From assembly GCA_903898675.1 (NCBI GenBank), contig CAIUGM010000014.1, positions 124,001-188,000 of the forward strand: a stretch of 64,000 nt of DNA, written 5' to 3'. Origin of the DNA: an uncultured Verrucomicrobiota bacterium. GTDB lineage: Bacteria; Verrucomicrobiota; Verrucomicrobiia; Opitutales; Opitutaceae. The translations under genes were made by a program, and so were the position numbers. Shown here piece by piece: positions 16,062-26,187 of the stretch; within the stretch, counting starts at the first letter, position 1, and every line of letters begins with the position of its first letter. The notes beneath the pieces are model-generated. The model saw only the letters and a program-made list of their open reading frames with translations. It was not told where the DNA came from and did not search any database.

Positions 16062-16850
16062 TCACAGCGAATCCGTGAACTGCTTCATCGCTTCCCAGTA
16101 GCGCGGACCGGTAAATTCGGCGAGGCCGGTGTGGGGCCCGCCTTCGACGTAGAGATGGGATTTCCGCGCGGTGATGGCCGCGTAGAGTGTCTCGCCGTGC
16201 CAGAATGGAACCGTGACGTCCGCCGTGCCGTGGATCACCAGCACGGGCAATTTCAACTTTGGCACCTTGGCGAGGTTGACGAACTTGTCGCCGGGAAACA
16301 CGGGGATGCGCGTCATCACCCGGTAGGTGCTGACAAAGGCGCCCTGCAACACGAGGCCGGCGGCGGGACGGTGCAGCGCCAGTTCCACCGCCGGGCCGCC
16401 GCCGAGGGAATAGCCAAAAATCAGGATCCGGTCGGCCGGCACCCCCAGCGTCGTGCGCAGGTAATCGTAGGCGAGCTCGACGTCGGCGCAGGTGCTGGCC
16501 TCGGTCGGCGTGCCCTCGCTCCGGCCGTAGCGCCGGTAATCGACGGCAAAGACGGCGTGGCCCTCTGCGATGAACTTCGGCAGGTATTCCGCGATGCTGC
16601 CCAGATCCTCGTAATTTCCGTGCAGGTAAAGCGCCGTGTATTTCGCCTCCGGGTTCGGCCAATGCCGGGCCGCCAGCCTGACCCCGTCGGGCGCGGTGAG
16701 CTGGACATAGTCGGGCGACAATTCGTAGGTCACCGGCGGCCGCGGAAATATCATCCACAACGACAGGTAGTGCGCGCCGACAGCCAGCAGCGCGTAGGTG
16801 GCGGCGAGCAGCAGGATGATCCGGCCGAGGCTGAGAACCAAATCAGGCAT
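16062..16850 (-). CDS. Membrane-anchored alpha/beta hydrolase
   Basis: Serine hydrolase of 262 residues with an N-terminal membrane helix (about 9-28) and the rest outside the membrane. The nucleophile elbow is GYSLGGGPA, the acid is probably the Asp in IHGTADVTVPF, and the His is in EGGPHTGL. LYLHGNYEDLG provides the oxyanion region. Overall similarity is to the ABHD13/17-type and YfhR-like hydrolases; substrate unknown. It lies 61 bases behind hisS on the same strand. Confidence 0.85.
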   Translation of the reverse strand: MPDLVLSLGRIILLLAATYALLAVGAHYLSLWMIFPRPPVTYELSPDYVQLTAPDGVRLAARHWPNPEAKYTALYLHGNYEDLGSIAEYLPKFIAEGHAVFAVDYRRYGRSEGTPTEASTCADVELAYDYLRTTLGVPADRILIFGYSLGGGPAVELALHRPAAGLVLQGAFVSTYRVMTRIPVFPGDKFVNLAKVPKLKLPVLVIHGTADVTVPFWHGETLYAAITARKSHLYVEGGPHTGLAEFTGPRYWEAMKQFTDSL

Positions 16851-16911
16851 TTTGTCAGGTTAGCGTGCGTCGCGCCGGAAACCCGCGCTCAGGATGACAG
16901 TGGGCTGGCGT

Positions 16912-18225
16912 TTAATGCCCGGAGAGAAAATCACGGACCACGGCCAGGACCTGTTCCCGCGGGACTTCCTGCTCGGTGCGGTCGGACAGGTCGCGGACCT
17001 TGACCACACCCTTGGCGAGTTCGTCGCCGCCGTAAATCAGCGCGAGCCTGGCGCCCGACTCGGCCGCCACCTTGAACTGCTTGCCGAACGCCAGATCCTT
17101 GAACGGATAGTCCACCCGGAAGCCGGCCGCCCGCAGGGCGTGAATGTCGGCAAAGGCCGCGGTGCGCTCGGCCTCGCCGCCGATGACGGCATAGACGTCC
17201 GGCGCCGACACGAAAGTCGGGGTGAGGCCGCGCTGCTCGATCAGCAGGCCGGTCGTCACGTCGCCGATCGCGAAGCCGACCGCCGGCAGATCCGGGCCGC
17301 CCAGTTTCTTGACCAAATCGTTGTAGCGTCCGCCGCCCGCCAGCGCGCGCAGGTCGCCCTTGCGGTCGAAGGCCTCGAACACGAAGCCCGTGTAGTAGGC
17401 CAGGCCGCGGACCACGCCGAGATCGACGGTGATGAAATCCGCCAGCTTCATCGCGGTGAGCCCCGCGAGCACCTTGCGCCAATCCGCGAGCCGGGTCGCC
17501 AGCTTGGCCGATTGGAACGGAGCGAGCGCGGCCTCAAGCTCGGCGAGGCCCTTGATCTTCAGGAACGCGAGGATCTTCTCCTTGGTTTCCGCCGCCAGGG
17601 CTCCGTGCGCTTCCGCGTAACCCTTGAAGGCGTCATCGCCCATTTTTTCATAGCGATCGACCGCCGAGAGGATCGCGCGCGACTGGACGTCGGACAAACC
17701 GAGTGCTTCCAGATAGAAAAACCACAGGTCGCGGTCGCTCAGCCGGATGGTGAAATCCTCGGCCGACAAACCGAACCCGGCCAGACACTGGATGAGCAAC
17801 GCGATCAGCTCGATCTCCGCCTCGGGACCGGGCTCGCCGAAGATATCGGCGTTGAACTGGTTGAACGCCCGCAGCCGGCCCTTCTGGGCCCGTTCGTAGC
17901 GATAAAACTCACCGATGCTGAACCACTTGATCGGGCGCTTGAGCGATCCGGCCTTCTCGCCGACCATGCGGCAGACCGTGGGCGTCATTTCCGGCCGCAG
18001 CGACACCTCGCGGCCGCCCTTGTCGGTGAAGTTAAAGAGTTGCGCCTCAATCTCGTCGCCTGACTTGGCCTTGTAGAGTTCGAGGGGTTCCAACACCGGT
18101 GCATCGTACTCCTGAAAACCGAAGGCCGACGCAGCCAAACGCCACCGGCGAAAGATGTGCTGACGGCGGGAAAAATCCTCCGGATAAAAATCCCGGAAGC
18201 CCGGAAGGGACTGAAAGCCGGCCAT
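16912..18225 (-). CDS. hisS: Histidyl-tRNA synthetase
   Basis: Class II aminoacyl-tRNA synthetase charging tRNA-His; 437 residues. It starts MAGFQSLPGFRDFYPEDF; motif 2 is FYRYERAQKGRLRAFNQF; the His-binding segments are VVRGLAYYTGFVFEAFD and GGGRYNDLVKKLGG; the C-terminal anticodon-binding domain begins near FVSAPDVYAVI. It follows the HU-like gene by 23 bases on the same strand, so the two are probably co-transcribed. Confidence 0.96.
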   Translation of the reverse strand: MAGFQSLPGFRDFYPEDFSRRQHIFRRWRLAASAFGFQEYDAPVLEPLELYKAKSGDEIEAQLFNFTDKGGREVSLRPEMTPTVCRMVGEKAGSLKRPIKWFSIGEFYRYERAQKGRLRAFNQFNADIFGEPGPEAEIELIALLIQCLAGFGLSAEDFTIRLSDRDLWFFYLEALGLSDVQSRAILSAVDRYEKMGDDAFKGYAEAHGALAAETKEKILAFLKIKGLAELEAALAPFQSAKLATRLADWRKVLAGLTAMKLADFITVDLGVVRGLAYYTGFVFEAFDRKGDLRALAGGGRYNDLVKKLGGPDLPAVGFAIGDVTTGLLIEQRGLTPTFVSAPDVYAVIGGEAERTAAFADIHALRAAGFRVDYPFKDLAFGKQFKVAAESGARLALIYGGDELAKGVVKVRDLSDRTEQEVPREQVLAVVRDFLSGH

Positions 18226-18248
18226 GCCTCGCAGCGACTAGCGTGCGC

Positions 18249-18587
18249 TCAGGCCGTGGCCGGAGGCGGCGGATTGCTGCGCAATTTGTCGAGGCTGAGC
18301 TGCTTGATCTTCTGCTTGAGAATCTTGCCCGACTTGAACTTGACGACCGCGCGCTCGGGAATGACCACCTCGGTCTCCGGCTTGTTCGGGTTGCGGCCCA
18401 CGCGCGCCTTGCGCACCTGGACTTCGAGGACACCAAAGTTGCGCAGCTCGACGTTACGTCCGGCCGCTAGGGCATCCATGACGATATCGAGGGTCATTTG
18501 CACCGTATCCTGGATTTGTTTCTGTGGGAAACCGGTCTTCTCGTAGATTTCCAGCACGATCTCGCGTTTGGTCAGGTTGGTCGACAT
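18249..18587 (-). CDS. HU/IHF-family DNA-binding protein
   Basis: Small nucleoid protein of 112 residues. TKREIVLEIYEKTGFPQKQIQ is the N-terminal helical part; NVELRNFGVLEVQVRKARVG leads into the beta-arm, with the DNA-intercalating Pro in GRNPNKPET; FKSGKILKQKI is the C-terminal helix. A Pro-rich tail (NPPPPATA) is extra. IHF alpha and HU cannot be told apart here. Confidence 0.93.
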   Translation of the reverse strand: MSTNLTKREIVLEIYEKTGFPQKQIQDTVQMTLDIVMDALAAGRNVELRNFGVLEVQVRKARVGRNPNKPETEVVIPERAVVKFKSGKILKQKIKQLSLDKLRSNPPPPATA

Positions 18588-18693
18588 GGCTAGGCGTGGG
18601 TTGAAATATTGGCTTCTGTGGTTACAGGCACAAACAATTCACTACCCAGTGCTTGCGTCAACCGCAAAGGCACACAAAGGGTAACACCCCATC

Positions 18694-19389
18694 ATGCCCG
18701 ATCCGAAGGCCGTCAACTCCATGTTTGCCCGCATCGCCGGGCGCTACGACGTGGCCAATCACCTGCTCAGCGGCGGCGTCGATTACCTTTGGCGTCAGCG
18801 CCTCGTCCGCGCGGTGCACGACGCCCACCCTGGTTCGGTTCTCGACCTGGCAACTGGCAGCGGAGACGTCGCTTTTGCCCTGGCCGACGGGCTGCCGCAG
18901 GGCGTGCGGCTCACGGGCATGGATTTCTGCCAGCCGATGCTGGATGAAGCCGTGAAGAAACGCGCCGGCAGTGCCCGCTGGCAGGCCATCGAGTTTACGC
19001 AAGGCGACGGTTTGGCCCTGCCCCTCCCCGACCGGACGTTTGACGCCGTCACCATCTCCTTCGGCTTGCGCAACATGGCCGACCGGCACCAAGCCTTGAA
19101 GGAGATGCACCGGATCCTGAAGCCGGGTGGCCGGCTTTTCCTGCTGGAATTCTCCCAGCCCTTTTTCTGGTTCAGGCCGTTCTATTATTTCTACCTGAAG
19201 TTCATCCTGCCGGTCGTGGCCGGCCTGGTCACGGGCGACAGGTCCGCCTACGACTACCTGTGCGGGTCCATTGAGTTGTTTCCGGACCGCACCGCCATGT
19301 CGGGCGAAATCAAACGGGCCGGCTTCAGCTCGGTGACCGCCACGCCCATGACCTTCGGCATCGTGGCGCTGCACGAGGCGAAGGTTTGA
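18694..19389 (+). CDS. ubiE: Demethylmenaquinone/ubiquinone C-methyltransferase
   Basis: SAM-dependent methyltransferase for the last step of menaquinone (MenG) or a ring step of ubiquinone synthesis. 231 residues. The family opening KAVNSMFARIAGRYDVANHL, SAM motif I VLDLATGSGDVAFALAD, FDAVTISFGLRNMADRHQAL and LKPGGRLFLLEFSQP are all present. Its neighbours do not point to one quinone. The ATG follows AAGGGTAACACCCCATC, where the AAGGG is too far upstream for a normal ribosome site. Confidence 0.93.
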   Translation: MPDPKAVNSMFARIAGRYDVANHLLSGGVDYLWRQRLVRAVHDAHPGSVLDLATGSGDVAFALADGLPQGVRLTGMDFCQPMLDEAVKKRAGSARWQAIEFTQGDGLALPLPDRTFDAVTISFGLRNMADRHQALKEMHRILKPGGRLFLLEFSQPFFWFRPFYYFYLKFILPVVAGLVTGDRSAYDYLCGSIELFPDRTAMSGEIKRAGFSSVTATPMTFGIVALHEAKV

Positions 19390-19453
19390 GGAGACGTTTT
19401 CCGGTTGCGTCGGGCCGTCGCTTGGGGACGAGTCTCTCCGTGAACGCGAAACA

Positions 19454-19480
19454 GCACGGCGACAAGCGCCGGCCCTGCCG
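19454..19480. repeat. Half REP, GGGCCGGCGCTTGTCGCCGTG family
   Basis: GCACGGCGACAAGCGCCGGC followed by CCTGCC; the reverse complement matches the unit at 22451-22520. It lies between convergent genes. Confidence 0.6.
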
Positions 19481-19503
19481 CAGGCACCACACTGCCTGAC
19501 TGG

Positions 19504-19821
19504 TCAGTTAAACGACTTGCCGCAACCGCAGGTGCTCTGCGCGTTGGGATTCTTCAGTTCGAAGCCCTTCCCATGCAGCCCGTCGTCAAAATCGATGTTA
19601 GTGCCGTCGAGGTAGGCCAGGCTGGTGGGATCGACCAGAATCTGGACTCCCTCGCTCTCGAACACCTGATCGTCGGCCTTGGGCAGGTCGAATGACATGC
19701 CGTATTCGAAACCGGAGCAGCCGCCGCTCTCGACAAATACCCGCAGCTTCTTCTGTCCATCGGTCTGGCTGGACCGCATGGTCTCAACCTGGCGGGCGGC
19801 GCGGGATGTGAGCGTGAGCAT
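19504..19821 (-). CDS. A-type iron-sulfur carrier (IscA/ErpA/HesB family)
   Basis: Delivers Fe-S clusters to apoproteins. 105 residues with the three conserved Cys: [12 protein letters not shown] and the C-terminal [21 protein letters not shown] is the family's N-terminal helix. ATG 19821 is chosen because the frame's 35 further upstream codons have no counterpart in the family and overlap the promoter side of the divergent kinase gene. Confidence 0.92.
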   Translation of the reverse strand: MLTLTSRAARQVETMRSSQTDGQKKLRVFVESGGCSGFEYGMSFDLPKADDQVFESEGVQILVDPTSLAYLDGTNIDFDDGLHGKGFELKNPNAQSTCGCGKSFN

Positions 19822-19962
19822 GACCCGGAACGTAGGCGCGCGACGGGGCTTGTCAACCGACGGCCGGACCCTTGCGTCAACCCTGAAGCAGGAATCATGC
19901 AAATATACTCGCTGTGTTCTTGCCACCCGTCAAACGGCGCGTTTTCTTGGTCCTTGCCCACC

Positions 19963-20961
19963 GTGTCTACCCTCAAGCACATCTTCAACGAACTCCAGTA
20001 TGAGCTGACCAACAAGCTCGCCGAGGGCGGCATGGGCCTCGTCTATGAGGCGGTCCAAAAGGGCGTCGGTAATTTCCGCAAAACGGTCGCCATCAAGCTG
20101 ATTCGGGAGGAGTACTCGAGCATCGCCGAGTTCCAGAAGAACTTCATTGGTGAAGCCCGGCTGGTCGCCGACCTCATCCACACCAATATTGTCCAGACCT
20201 ACCATCTGGGCCAGATTGGCGGGCAGTATTTTATGACGATGGAATTCGTCCGGGGCATCAACCTGGAGCAATTCATCGAGCGGCACGCCGAGCTGGGCCA
20301 CCAAGTACCGCTGGACATGGCCGTGTTCATCGCCTCCCGCGTCTGCCGGGGCCTGAGCTACGCCCACGCCAAGCGGGACAGCGAGGGTCGCCTGCTCGGC
20401 ATCGTGCACCGGGACGTCAACCCCAAGAACGTCATGCTCGCGATGGAAGGCGACGTGAAGCTGACCGACTTCGGCATCGCGAAGGCCCTGGACCTGATGT
20501 ACAACGAGGAAGGCAAGGTCATCCCCGGCAAGGACGAGTACCTCTCCCCCGAAGGCGCCAGCTATGCCGTCACCGACAGCCGTTCGGACCTCTTTTCCCT
20601 GGCGATCGTGCTGACCGAGATCCTGCTCGGGCGGAATATTTTCCGGGGCACCAGCCGGCTCGATTCGCGCCGCAGCATCCTCACGATGCCGCTGCCCAAG
20701 TTCTCCACGCTGCGGGCCGACATCGATCCCAAGCTGGAGGCGATCATCCACAAGGCGCTGCAGCGCGACCGCGACAAACGGTACCAGACCGCCTTTGAAA
20801 TGCTGACCGACCTGGAGCTTTACCTCTACAGCGACCGTTACGGTCCGACGAACGAGAAGCTGGCCGTCTATCTGGCCGAGATTTTCCCCCCCGCCAAACC
20901 CCAAGCCAGTTCCGCCTCGCCTCTCTCCGCCCAGCCCGCCCCGCTCGAAAGCCAGAGGTAA
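19963..20961 (+). CDS. Ser/Thr protein kinase (Hanks type), soluble
   Basis: Eukaryotic-like kinase of about 332 residues made of the kinase domain alone plus a Pro/Ala-rich tail. The Gly loop is [12 protein letters not shown], the ATP lysine is in TVAIKLI, the catalytic loop is HRDVNPKN (Asp kept, the usual Lys replaced by Asn, as in several myxobacterial kinases), the metal loop is DFG in LTDFGIAKA, and the APE-like motif is LSPEGAS. No membrane helix or sensor domain is seen. GTG 19963 is preferred; ATG 19897 would add a 22-residue Cys/Ser-rich leader. rpoN begins 12 bases after its stop, so kinase and sigma-54 may be co-expressed. Confidence 0.88.
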   Translation: MSTLKHIFNELQYELTNKLAEGGMGLVYEAVQKGVGNFRKTVAIKLIREEYSSIAEFQKNFIGEARLVADLIHTNIVQTYHLGQIGGQYFMTMEFVRGINLEQFIERHAELGHQVPLDMAVFIASRVCRGLSYAHAKRDSEGRLLGIVHRDVNPKNVMLAMEGDVKLTDFGIAKALDLMYNEEGKVIPGKDEYLSPEGASYAVTDSRSDLFSLAIVLTEILLGRNIFRGTSRLDSRRSILTMPLPKFSTLRADIDPKLEAIIHKALQRDRDKRYQTAFEMLTDLELYLYSDRYGPTNEKLAVYLAEIFPPAKPQASSASPLSAQPAPLESQR

Positions 20962-20973
20962 AACCCTTCGCGC

Positions 20974-22431
20974 ATGAGCGGTCCCGGCCTCAATCAGAGC
21001 TTCCACCAGCGGCAAACCCAGCAACTTGTCCTGGCGCCGCAGATGCGGCAGTCGCTCAAGATCCTGCAGGTGGCCGCCCTCGACCTGCGCGCCGCCATCC
21101 AGGAGGAACTGCAGTCCAACCCGACACTCGAGGAGCTGCCGATGGACGACATCAGCCTCGAGAAGGCCGCCGGCAGCGGCGACGACAAGGCCACGCCCAC
21201 GGACGACCCGCGCGAGGAGATGGATTTCTCGAAGGACTTTCAGGTCCTCGAGAAAATCGGCCAGGACTGGCAGGACCACCTCTCGGACACCGGCGGGGTC
21301 CGGCAGAACTCGACCGAGGACGACGAACGCCGGCAGCATTTCTTTGATTCACTCACCAGCGAAACCTCGCTCCAGCAGCACCTGATGCAACAGGCCGAGA
21401 TGGCCGGGCATCCCCCGGCGATCCTCGAAGGCCTGCGCATTCTGGTCGGCAGCCTCGACGACCGCGGCTACCTGACCTCGACGCTGTCCGACCTCGCCCT
21501 GCTGGCCGGCCTGCCACTCGACACCATGCAGGAGGCGTCCCGGCAACTGAAGACCTTCGACCCGGCCGGCATCGGCGCCGAGAACCTCGCCGACTGCCTC
21601 CTGATCCAGCTCACCCAGAAGGGCCGGGAAAAATCCGTGGCCGCCCGCATCATCCGCGACCACCTGCCGCTGCTGGTGCGCCGCCGCATTCCCGACCTCG
21701 CGCGCAAGACCGGACTGGCCAACGACGTGATCCAGGAGGCCATCGAGGAAATCGGCACACTCGATCCCGCCCCCGGCCGGCGCTTCGCCGACGATGCCAA
21801 CCGCGTGGTCGTCCCCGACGTGACGGTCGAGAAGGACGGCGAGGAATGGAAGATCATCCTCAACCACGACTACATTCCCCGGCTGCGGCTCAGCAACACC
21901 TACAAGGACCTGATCGCCAAGGGCCGCCTGTCCAAGACCGAGAGCGACTACCTCCGCGAAAAACTGCGCTCCGGCAAATTCATCATCAACGCCATCGAGC
22001 AGCGCCAGCGCACGATCGAGCGCATCACCCGGGAGATCATCAAGCACCAGCATGAGTTCTTCGAGGAGGGCGTTTCCCGGCTCAAGCCGCTCACGATGAC
22101 CCAGATCGCCGACATCATCGGGGTCCACGAAACCACCGTCAGCCGCGCGCTGGCGAACAAGTATATGCAGACGCCGCATGGCGTCTTTGAGATGAAGTAT
22201 TTTTTCACGTCCGGCTACCAGTCGGACGCGGGCCAGTCCGTGGCCAACACCAGCGTGAAGGAAATGATCGCCGACATCGTGGCCGGCGAGGATCCCGGCA
22301 AGCCGTTGAGCGACCAGGAGATTGTCGGCCTGCTGCAGGGCAAGGGCCTCAACATCGCCCGGCGCACCGTCGCCAAGTATCGCGAGGAACTCGGCCTGCT
22401 GCCGAGCAATCTGCGGCGGCGGTACGATTGA
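20974..22431 (+). CDS. rpoN: RNA polymerase sigma-54 factor
   Basis: Alternative sigma factor for -24/-12 promoters, needing AAA+ activators. 485 residues. Region I is the Gln-rich LNQSFHQRQTQQLVLAPQMR with LKILQVAALDL; region II is acidic (about 60-110); the core-binding domain follows; the DNA-binding part includes IIGVHETTVSRALANKYM and the RpoN box ARRTVAKYREELGL close to the C-terminus. Its start is within 12 bases of the kinase stop. No activator gene is in this window. Confidence 0.97.
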   Translation: MSGPGLNQSFHQRQTQQLVLAPQMRQSLKILQVAALDLRAAIQEELQSNPTLEELPMDDISLEKAAGSGDDKATPTDDPREEMDFSKDFQVLEKIGQDWQDHLSDTGGVRQNSTEDDERRQHFFDSLTSETSLQQHLMQQAEMAGHPPAILEGLRILVGSLDDRGYLTSTLSDLALLAGLPLDTMQEASRQLKTFDPAGIGAENLADCLLIQLTQKGREKSVAARIIRDHLPLLVRRRIPDLARKTGLANDVIQEAIEEIGTLDPAPGRRFADDANRVVVPDVTVEKDGEEWKIILNHDYIPRLRLSNTYKDLIAKGRLSKTESDYLREKLRSGKFIINAIEQRQRTIERITREIIKHQHEFFEEGVSRLKPLTMTQIADIIGVHETTVSRALANKYMQTPHGVFEMKYFFTSGYQSDAGQSVANTSVKEMIADIVAGEDPGKPLSDQEIVGLLQGKGLNIARRTVAKYREELGLLPSNLRRRYD

Positions 22432-22450
22432 GGAACCGGCTGGTTTAAGT

Positions 22451-22520
22451 GCAGGGCCGGCGCTCGCCGCCGTGCCGTTTCCCGCTCGCAGCAGGCACGG
22501 CGACAAGCGCCGGCCCTACC
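22451..22520. repeat. REP pair of the GGCCGGCGCTTGTCGCCGTG family between rpoN and the response regulator
   Basis: GCAGGGCCGGCGCTCGCCGC to GTGCC on the left, GGCACGGCGACAAGCGCCGG to CCCTACC on the right. Together they form a strong hairpin between convergent genes and may terminate transcription in both directions. Confidence 0.75.
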
Positions 22521-22526
22521 TAACAC

Positions 22527-22955
22527 TTACTGCGCCGCCGCGGTCTGCTGGTCGTACAGCTTGGCCGCCTCGATCACCGTCTTCATCAACTCCGGCAGCG
22601 AAACCGGCTTGAGCAGATAGCGGTAAAGCGCCGCCTCGTTGACGCTGCGCAGCAGCATCTCGGGCTTCATATAACCGGTGACGAGCACCCGCTGCGTGTT
22701 CGGGTACTCCTCGCGGGCATCCACCAGGAAGCTCAAGCCGTTGCCGCCGGGCATGAGATGGTCGCACACGATGACCTTGAAGGTCCGCTTGTGCATGAGA
22801 AATCCGGCCTCGCGCGTGGACGTGGCCATCGCGATCTCGAAATGCGGCGAAAGGGCCTCGGCAAAGAGATCCAGCAGCGGTTTTTCGTCATCGATCAGAA
22901 GCACGGCGCCGTGCTTCTCCGGGTTGGCGTTGGATTCTTTGGCTGGAACGCTCAT
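22527..22955 (-). CDS. Single-domain response regulator (REC only)
   Basis: A 142-residue receiver domain with no output domain. The acidic pocket is LLIDDEKP, the phospho-acceptor Asp is in VIVCDHLMPGG, the Thr switch is in VLVTGYM and the Lys is in YLLKPVSLPEL. ATG 22955 is taken; upstream codons in the same frame are not receiver-like. No histidine kinase is adjacent. It may act as a phosphate shuttle or protein-protein switch. Confidence 0.9.
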   Translation of the reverse strand: MSVPAKESNANPEKHGAVLLIDDEKPLLDLFAEALSPHFEIAMATSTREAGFLMHKRTFKVIVCDHLMPGGNGLSFLVDAREEYPNTQRVLVTGYMKPEMLLRSVNEAALYRYLLKPVSLPELMKTVIEAAKLYDQQTAAAQ

Positions 22956-23066
22956 CAAAGGGCATGGTGCGCGCCCCGGAATGCATGGCAAACTTTAATC
23001 CCACCCGCGTTCGGGCGCTTTTAGTTTGCTTGCCCTTTGGTCCGCATGTTTTTTCGGGTAATAGGC

Positions 23067-24095
23067 ATGCATATGCAGGACTTGTACAAGGCCGCGCGTG
23101 AAGGCTCCCTGAACCAGCTGGAGGCGGGGCTGCTCACGCATGAAAACCTCACCCGGAGGAACTCGTCGGGCAACACGCCCCTGCATCTCGCCGCGAAGTA
23201 CGGCACGCTCGACCAGTTGCCCGCCGCGCTGCTGACCCAGGAGGCACTCTGCCTCAAGAACGACGCCGGCTACACGCCCATTCACCTGGCCGCCCGCAAC
23301 GGCCACCTCGACCAGATCCCCGCCACGCTCAAGACGCGGGCCAACCTGCTGATCCGCTCCAACAGCGGCTACACTCCGCTGCATCAGGCGGCCTCGGCCG
23401 GGGCGCTCGACCAGGTGCCCGGCGACCTGCTGACTGTCGAGCTCATCCTCACCAAGACCGACCACGGCAACACCCTCCTGCATGAGGCCGCCGAGGCCGG
23501 CACGCTCGACCGTTTCCCGGTCCGTTTCATCACGCTGGCGACCCTCACGGTACCCAACATCAGCGGCGAAACCGTCCTGCACGTGGCGGCGTTCAACGGC
23601 CACCTCGACCAGCTGCCGCGGGAAATGCTCACGGCGGAAACGCTGCTGATCAAGACCGCCAATCACGACACGTGCCTGCATGCGGCCGCCATCGCCGGGC
23701 ACCTCGACCAGGTCCCGGTGGCGCTGCTGACCCACGACAACCTCGTCCTCGCGAGCAAATCCGGCCATACGCCGATCCACGCCGCCGCCGAGTCGGGCCA
23801 CATCCAGCAGATTCCCCGCGAGCGCCTGACCCTTGACCTGCTCATCAGCCGGAACGACTTTGGCGACACCCCGCTGCACGCCGCCGCGGTGGAGGGCCAC
23901 CTGAAGGACATCCCGGCCGAGTTCATGAACCGCGCCACGATGACCATGCGCAATTACAACGGCGGCACGCTGATCGGCGCGGCCATCCGCCACGGCTTTG
24001 CCGCGCAGCTGCCGCCCGAGTTCATTCCCAAGCCACCGACCGCGTTCCAGAAATTCCTCTATCGCCTCGGCGCCTCGCGCCCGCCGTTCACCTGA
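23067..24095 (+). CDS. Ankyrin-repeat protein with unusually regular 33-residue repeats
   Basis: About 342 residues with no signal peptide. After a capping half-repeat (LYKAAREGSLNQLEAGLL) there are eight consecutive units of exactly 33 residues, of the form G-x-T-P-L-H-x-A-A-x-x-G-H-L-D-Q-I-P followed by LLT-x-x-x-L and an x-N linker, then a partial ninth and a C-terminal tail (FQKFLYRLGASRPPF). The ankyrin hallmark TPLHLAA is clear in several units (GNTPLHLAAKYG, GYTPIHLAARNG), but the second half (HLDQIPxxLLT) differs from the classic consensus. Partner unknown. ATG 23067 or 23073 starts it. It may belong to the eno transcript (30-base gap). Confidence 0.9.
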   Translation: MHMQDLYKAAREGSLNQLEAGLLTHENLTRRNSSGNTPLHLAAKYGTLDQLPAALLTQEALCLKNDAGYTPIHLAARNGHLDQIPATLKTRANLLIRSNSGYTPLHQAASAGALDQVPGDLLTVELILTKTDHGNTLLHEAAEAGTLDRFPVRFITLATLTVPNISGETVLHVAAFNGHLDQLPREMLTAETLLIKTANHDTCLHAAAIAGHLDQVPVALLTHDNLVLASKSGHTPIHAAAESGHIQQIPRERLTLDLLISRNDFGDTPLHAAAVEGHLKDIPAEFMNRATMTMRNYNGGTLIGAAIRHGFAAQLPPEFIPKPPTAFQKFLYRLGASRPPFT

Positions 24096-25403
<1,308 letters not shown>

Positions 25404-25488
25404 GACTTGCGCCCGGCACGCGACTTGCTATCAACGAGGTCTACGAAGCAGACCTAACACCAAGCTTCGGCAACACACACACCGGGGA

Positions 25489-25515
25489 GGCCGGACCGCA
25501 AGGTCCGGCCTTCTT
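25489..25515 (+). terminator. Intrinsic terminator of eno
   Basis: Perfect 9-bp stem GGCCGGACC / GGTCCGGCC with a GCAA loop (25489-25510), followed by TTCTTGCGTT. Confidence 0.85.
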
Positions 25516-25552
25516 GCGTTCCGGGGCCCATATCGTTGCCTGAAATCAGGTC

Positions 25553-26176
25553 GTAGCCGCGTTTGAGCCACCGGCGAAAACGTGGTTCGCCTATCCCATG
25601 GCGTCCACACGCGCGCATCACCTGCCCCGCCTATCTCCCGAGACTTATCGCGGGCATTGCTTCGTGCACTGGACCATCGCCATCGCCAATCGAACGACCG
25701 GCTGGCTTGCTGAGCCTTGGCACAAGGGCTTTCTTAATTTGCTGGGAGAGCACACCAACACTCACGCGGTTTGTGTCCCTGCCTATTGTTTAATGCCCGA
25801 TCATGTCCACGTGCTTGCGGTGGGCATTACTTCATTCGCAGACCAACGCCTCTTTATCCGCGCCTTGCGCCGGGAAACGAATGTCCATCTTTCGCCACAC
25901 AAACTGCAAAACAGCCCTACGACCATGTCCTGAGCGCGACTGAAAGCTGCGCTGACGCATTTGCCAGCCTCGCCCGATACATTGCGGAAAATCCCGTTCG
26001 TGGCGGTTTGGTTCGAGAGGCGAATCAATGGCCATTTACCCGAGCCTTCGTGAATGGGATTCCTCATCTCGACCCAAAGAATGCCGATTTTCGTAAAATT
26101 TGGTGGGCGTATTGGGTCAAGCGAGTCGGGTTATAACCCGGTCGTCCACCTTGTCGCTAAGCTCCAAGGCGGCTAC
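25553..26176. mobile_element. REPtron: RAYT transposase gene between two inverted REPs
   Basis: A forward REP (25553, GTAGCCGCGTTTGAGCCACC) stands just before the gene and an inverted REP (26141-26176, ending CTCCAAGGCGGCTAC) just after it. The REPs belong to the same family as the pairs at 5120, 15989 and 36528. RAYT enzymes are known to act on REPs that carry a 5' GTAG, which all of these have. Confidence 0.85.
25598..26136 (+). pseudogene. REP-associated tyrosine transposase (RAYT, IS200/Y1 family), frameshifted
   Basis: Single-strand DNA transposase-like protein that processes REP sequences. The first frame runs from ATG 25598 and contains CLMPDHVHVLAVG, the HUH-type metal motif (His-Val-His). 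It then meets a stop at 25931. The second half is one frame over and contains FASLARYIAENPVRGGLVRE, the conserved region with the presumed catalytic Tyr. The shift maps to the A-run near 25907-25912: one more A would join HKLQ to KQPYDHVLS. This is either a recent inactivating mutation or a sequencing error. Composition (32 and 33 G+C in two sampled 60-base lines) is lower than in the neighbouring genes. Confidence 0.85.
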
Positions 26177-26187
26177 TCACCCCCCGC

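Noticed and set aside
23067-24095. DNA-level tandem repeat array
   Set aside because: The repeats are conserved at protein level (33 residues) but diverged at base level, so this is a repeat protein, not satellite DNA.
25598-26136. Programmed frameshift in the RAYT gene
   Set aside because: The A-run is short and there is no classic slippery heptamer or obvious downstream structure. A simple deletion or sequencing error is more likely.
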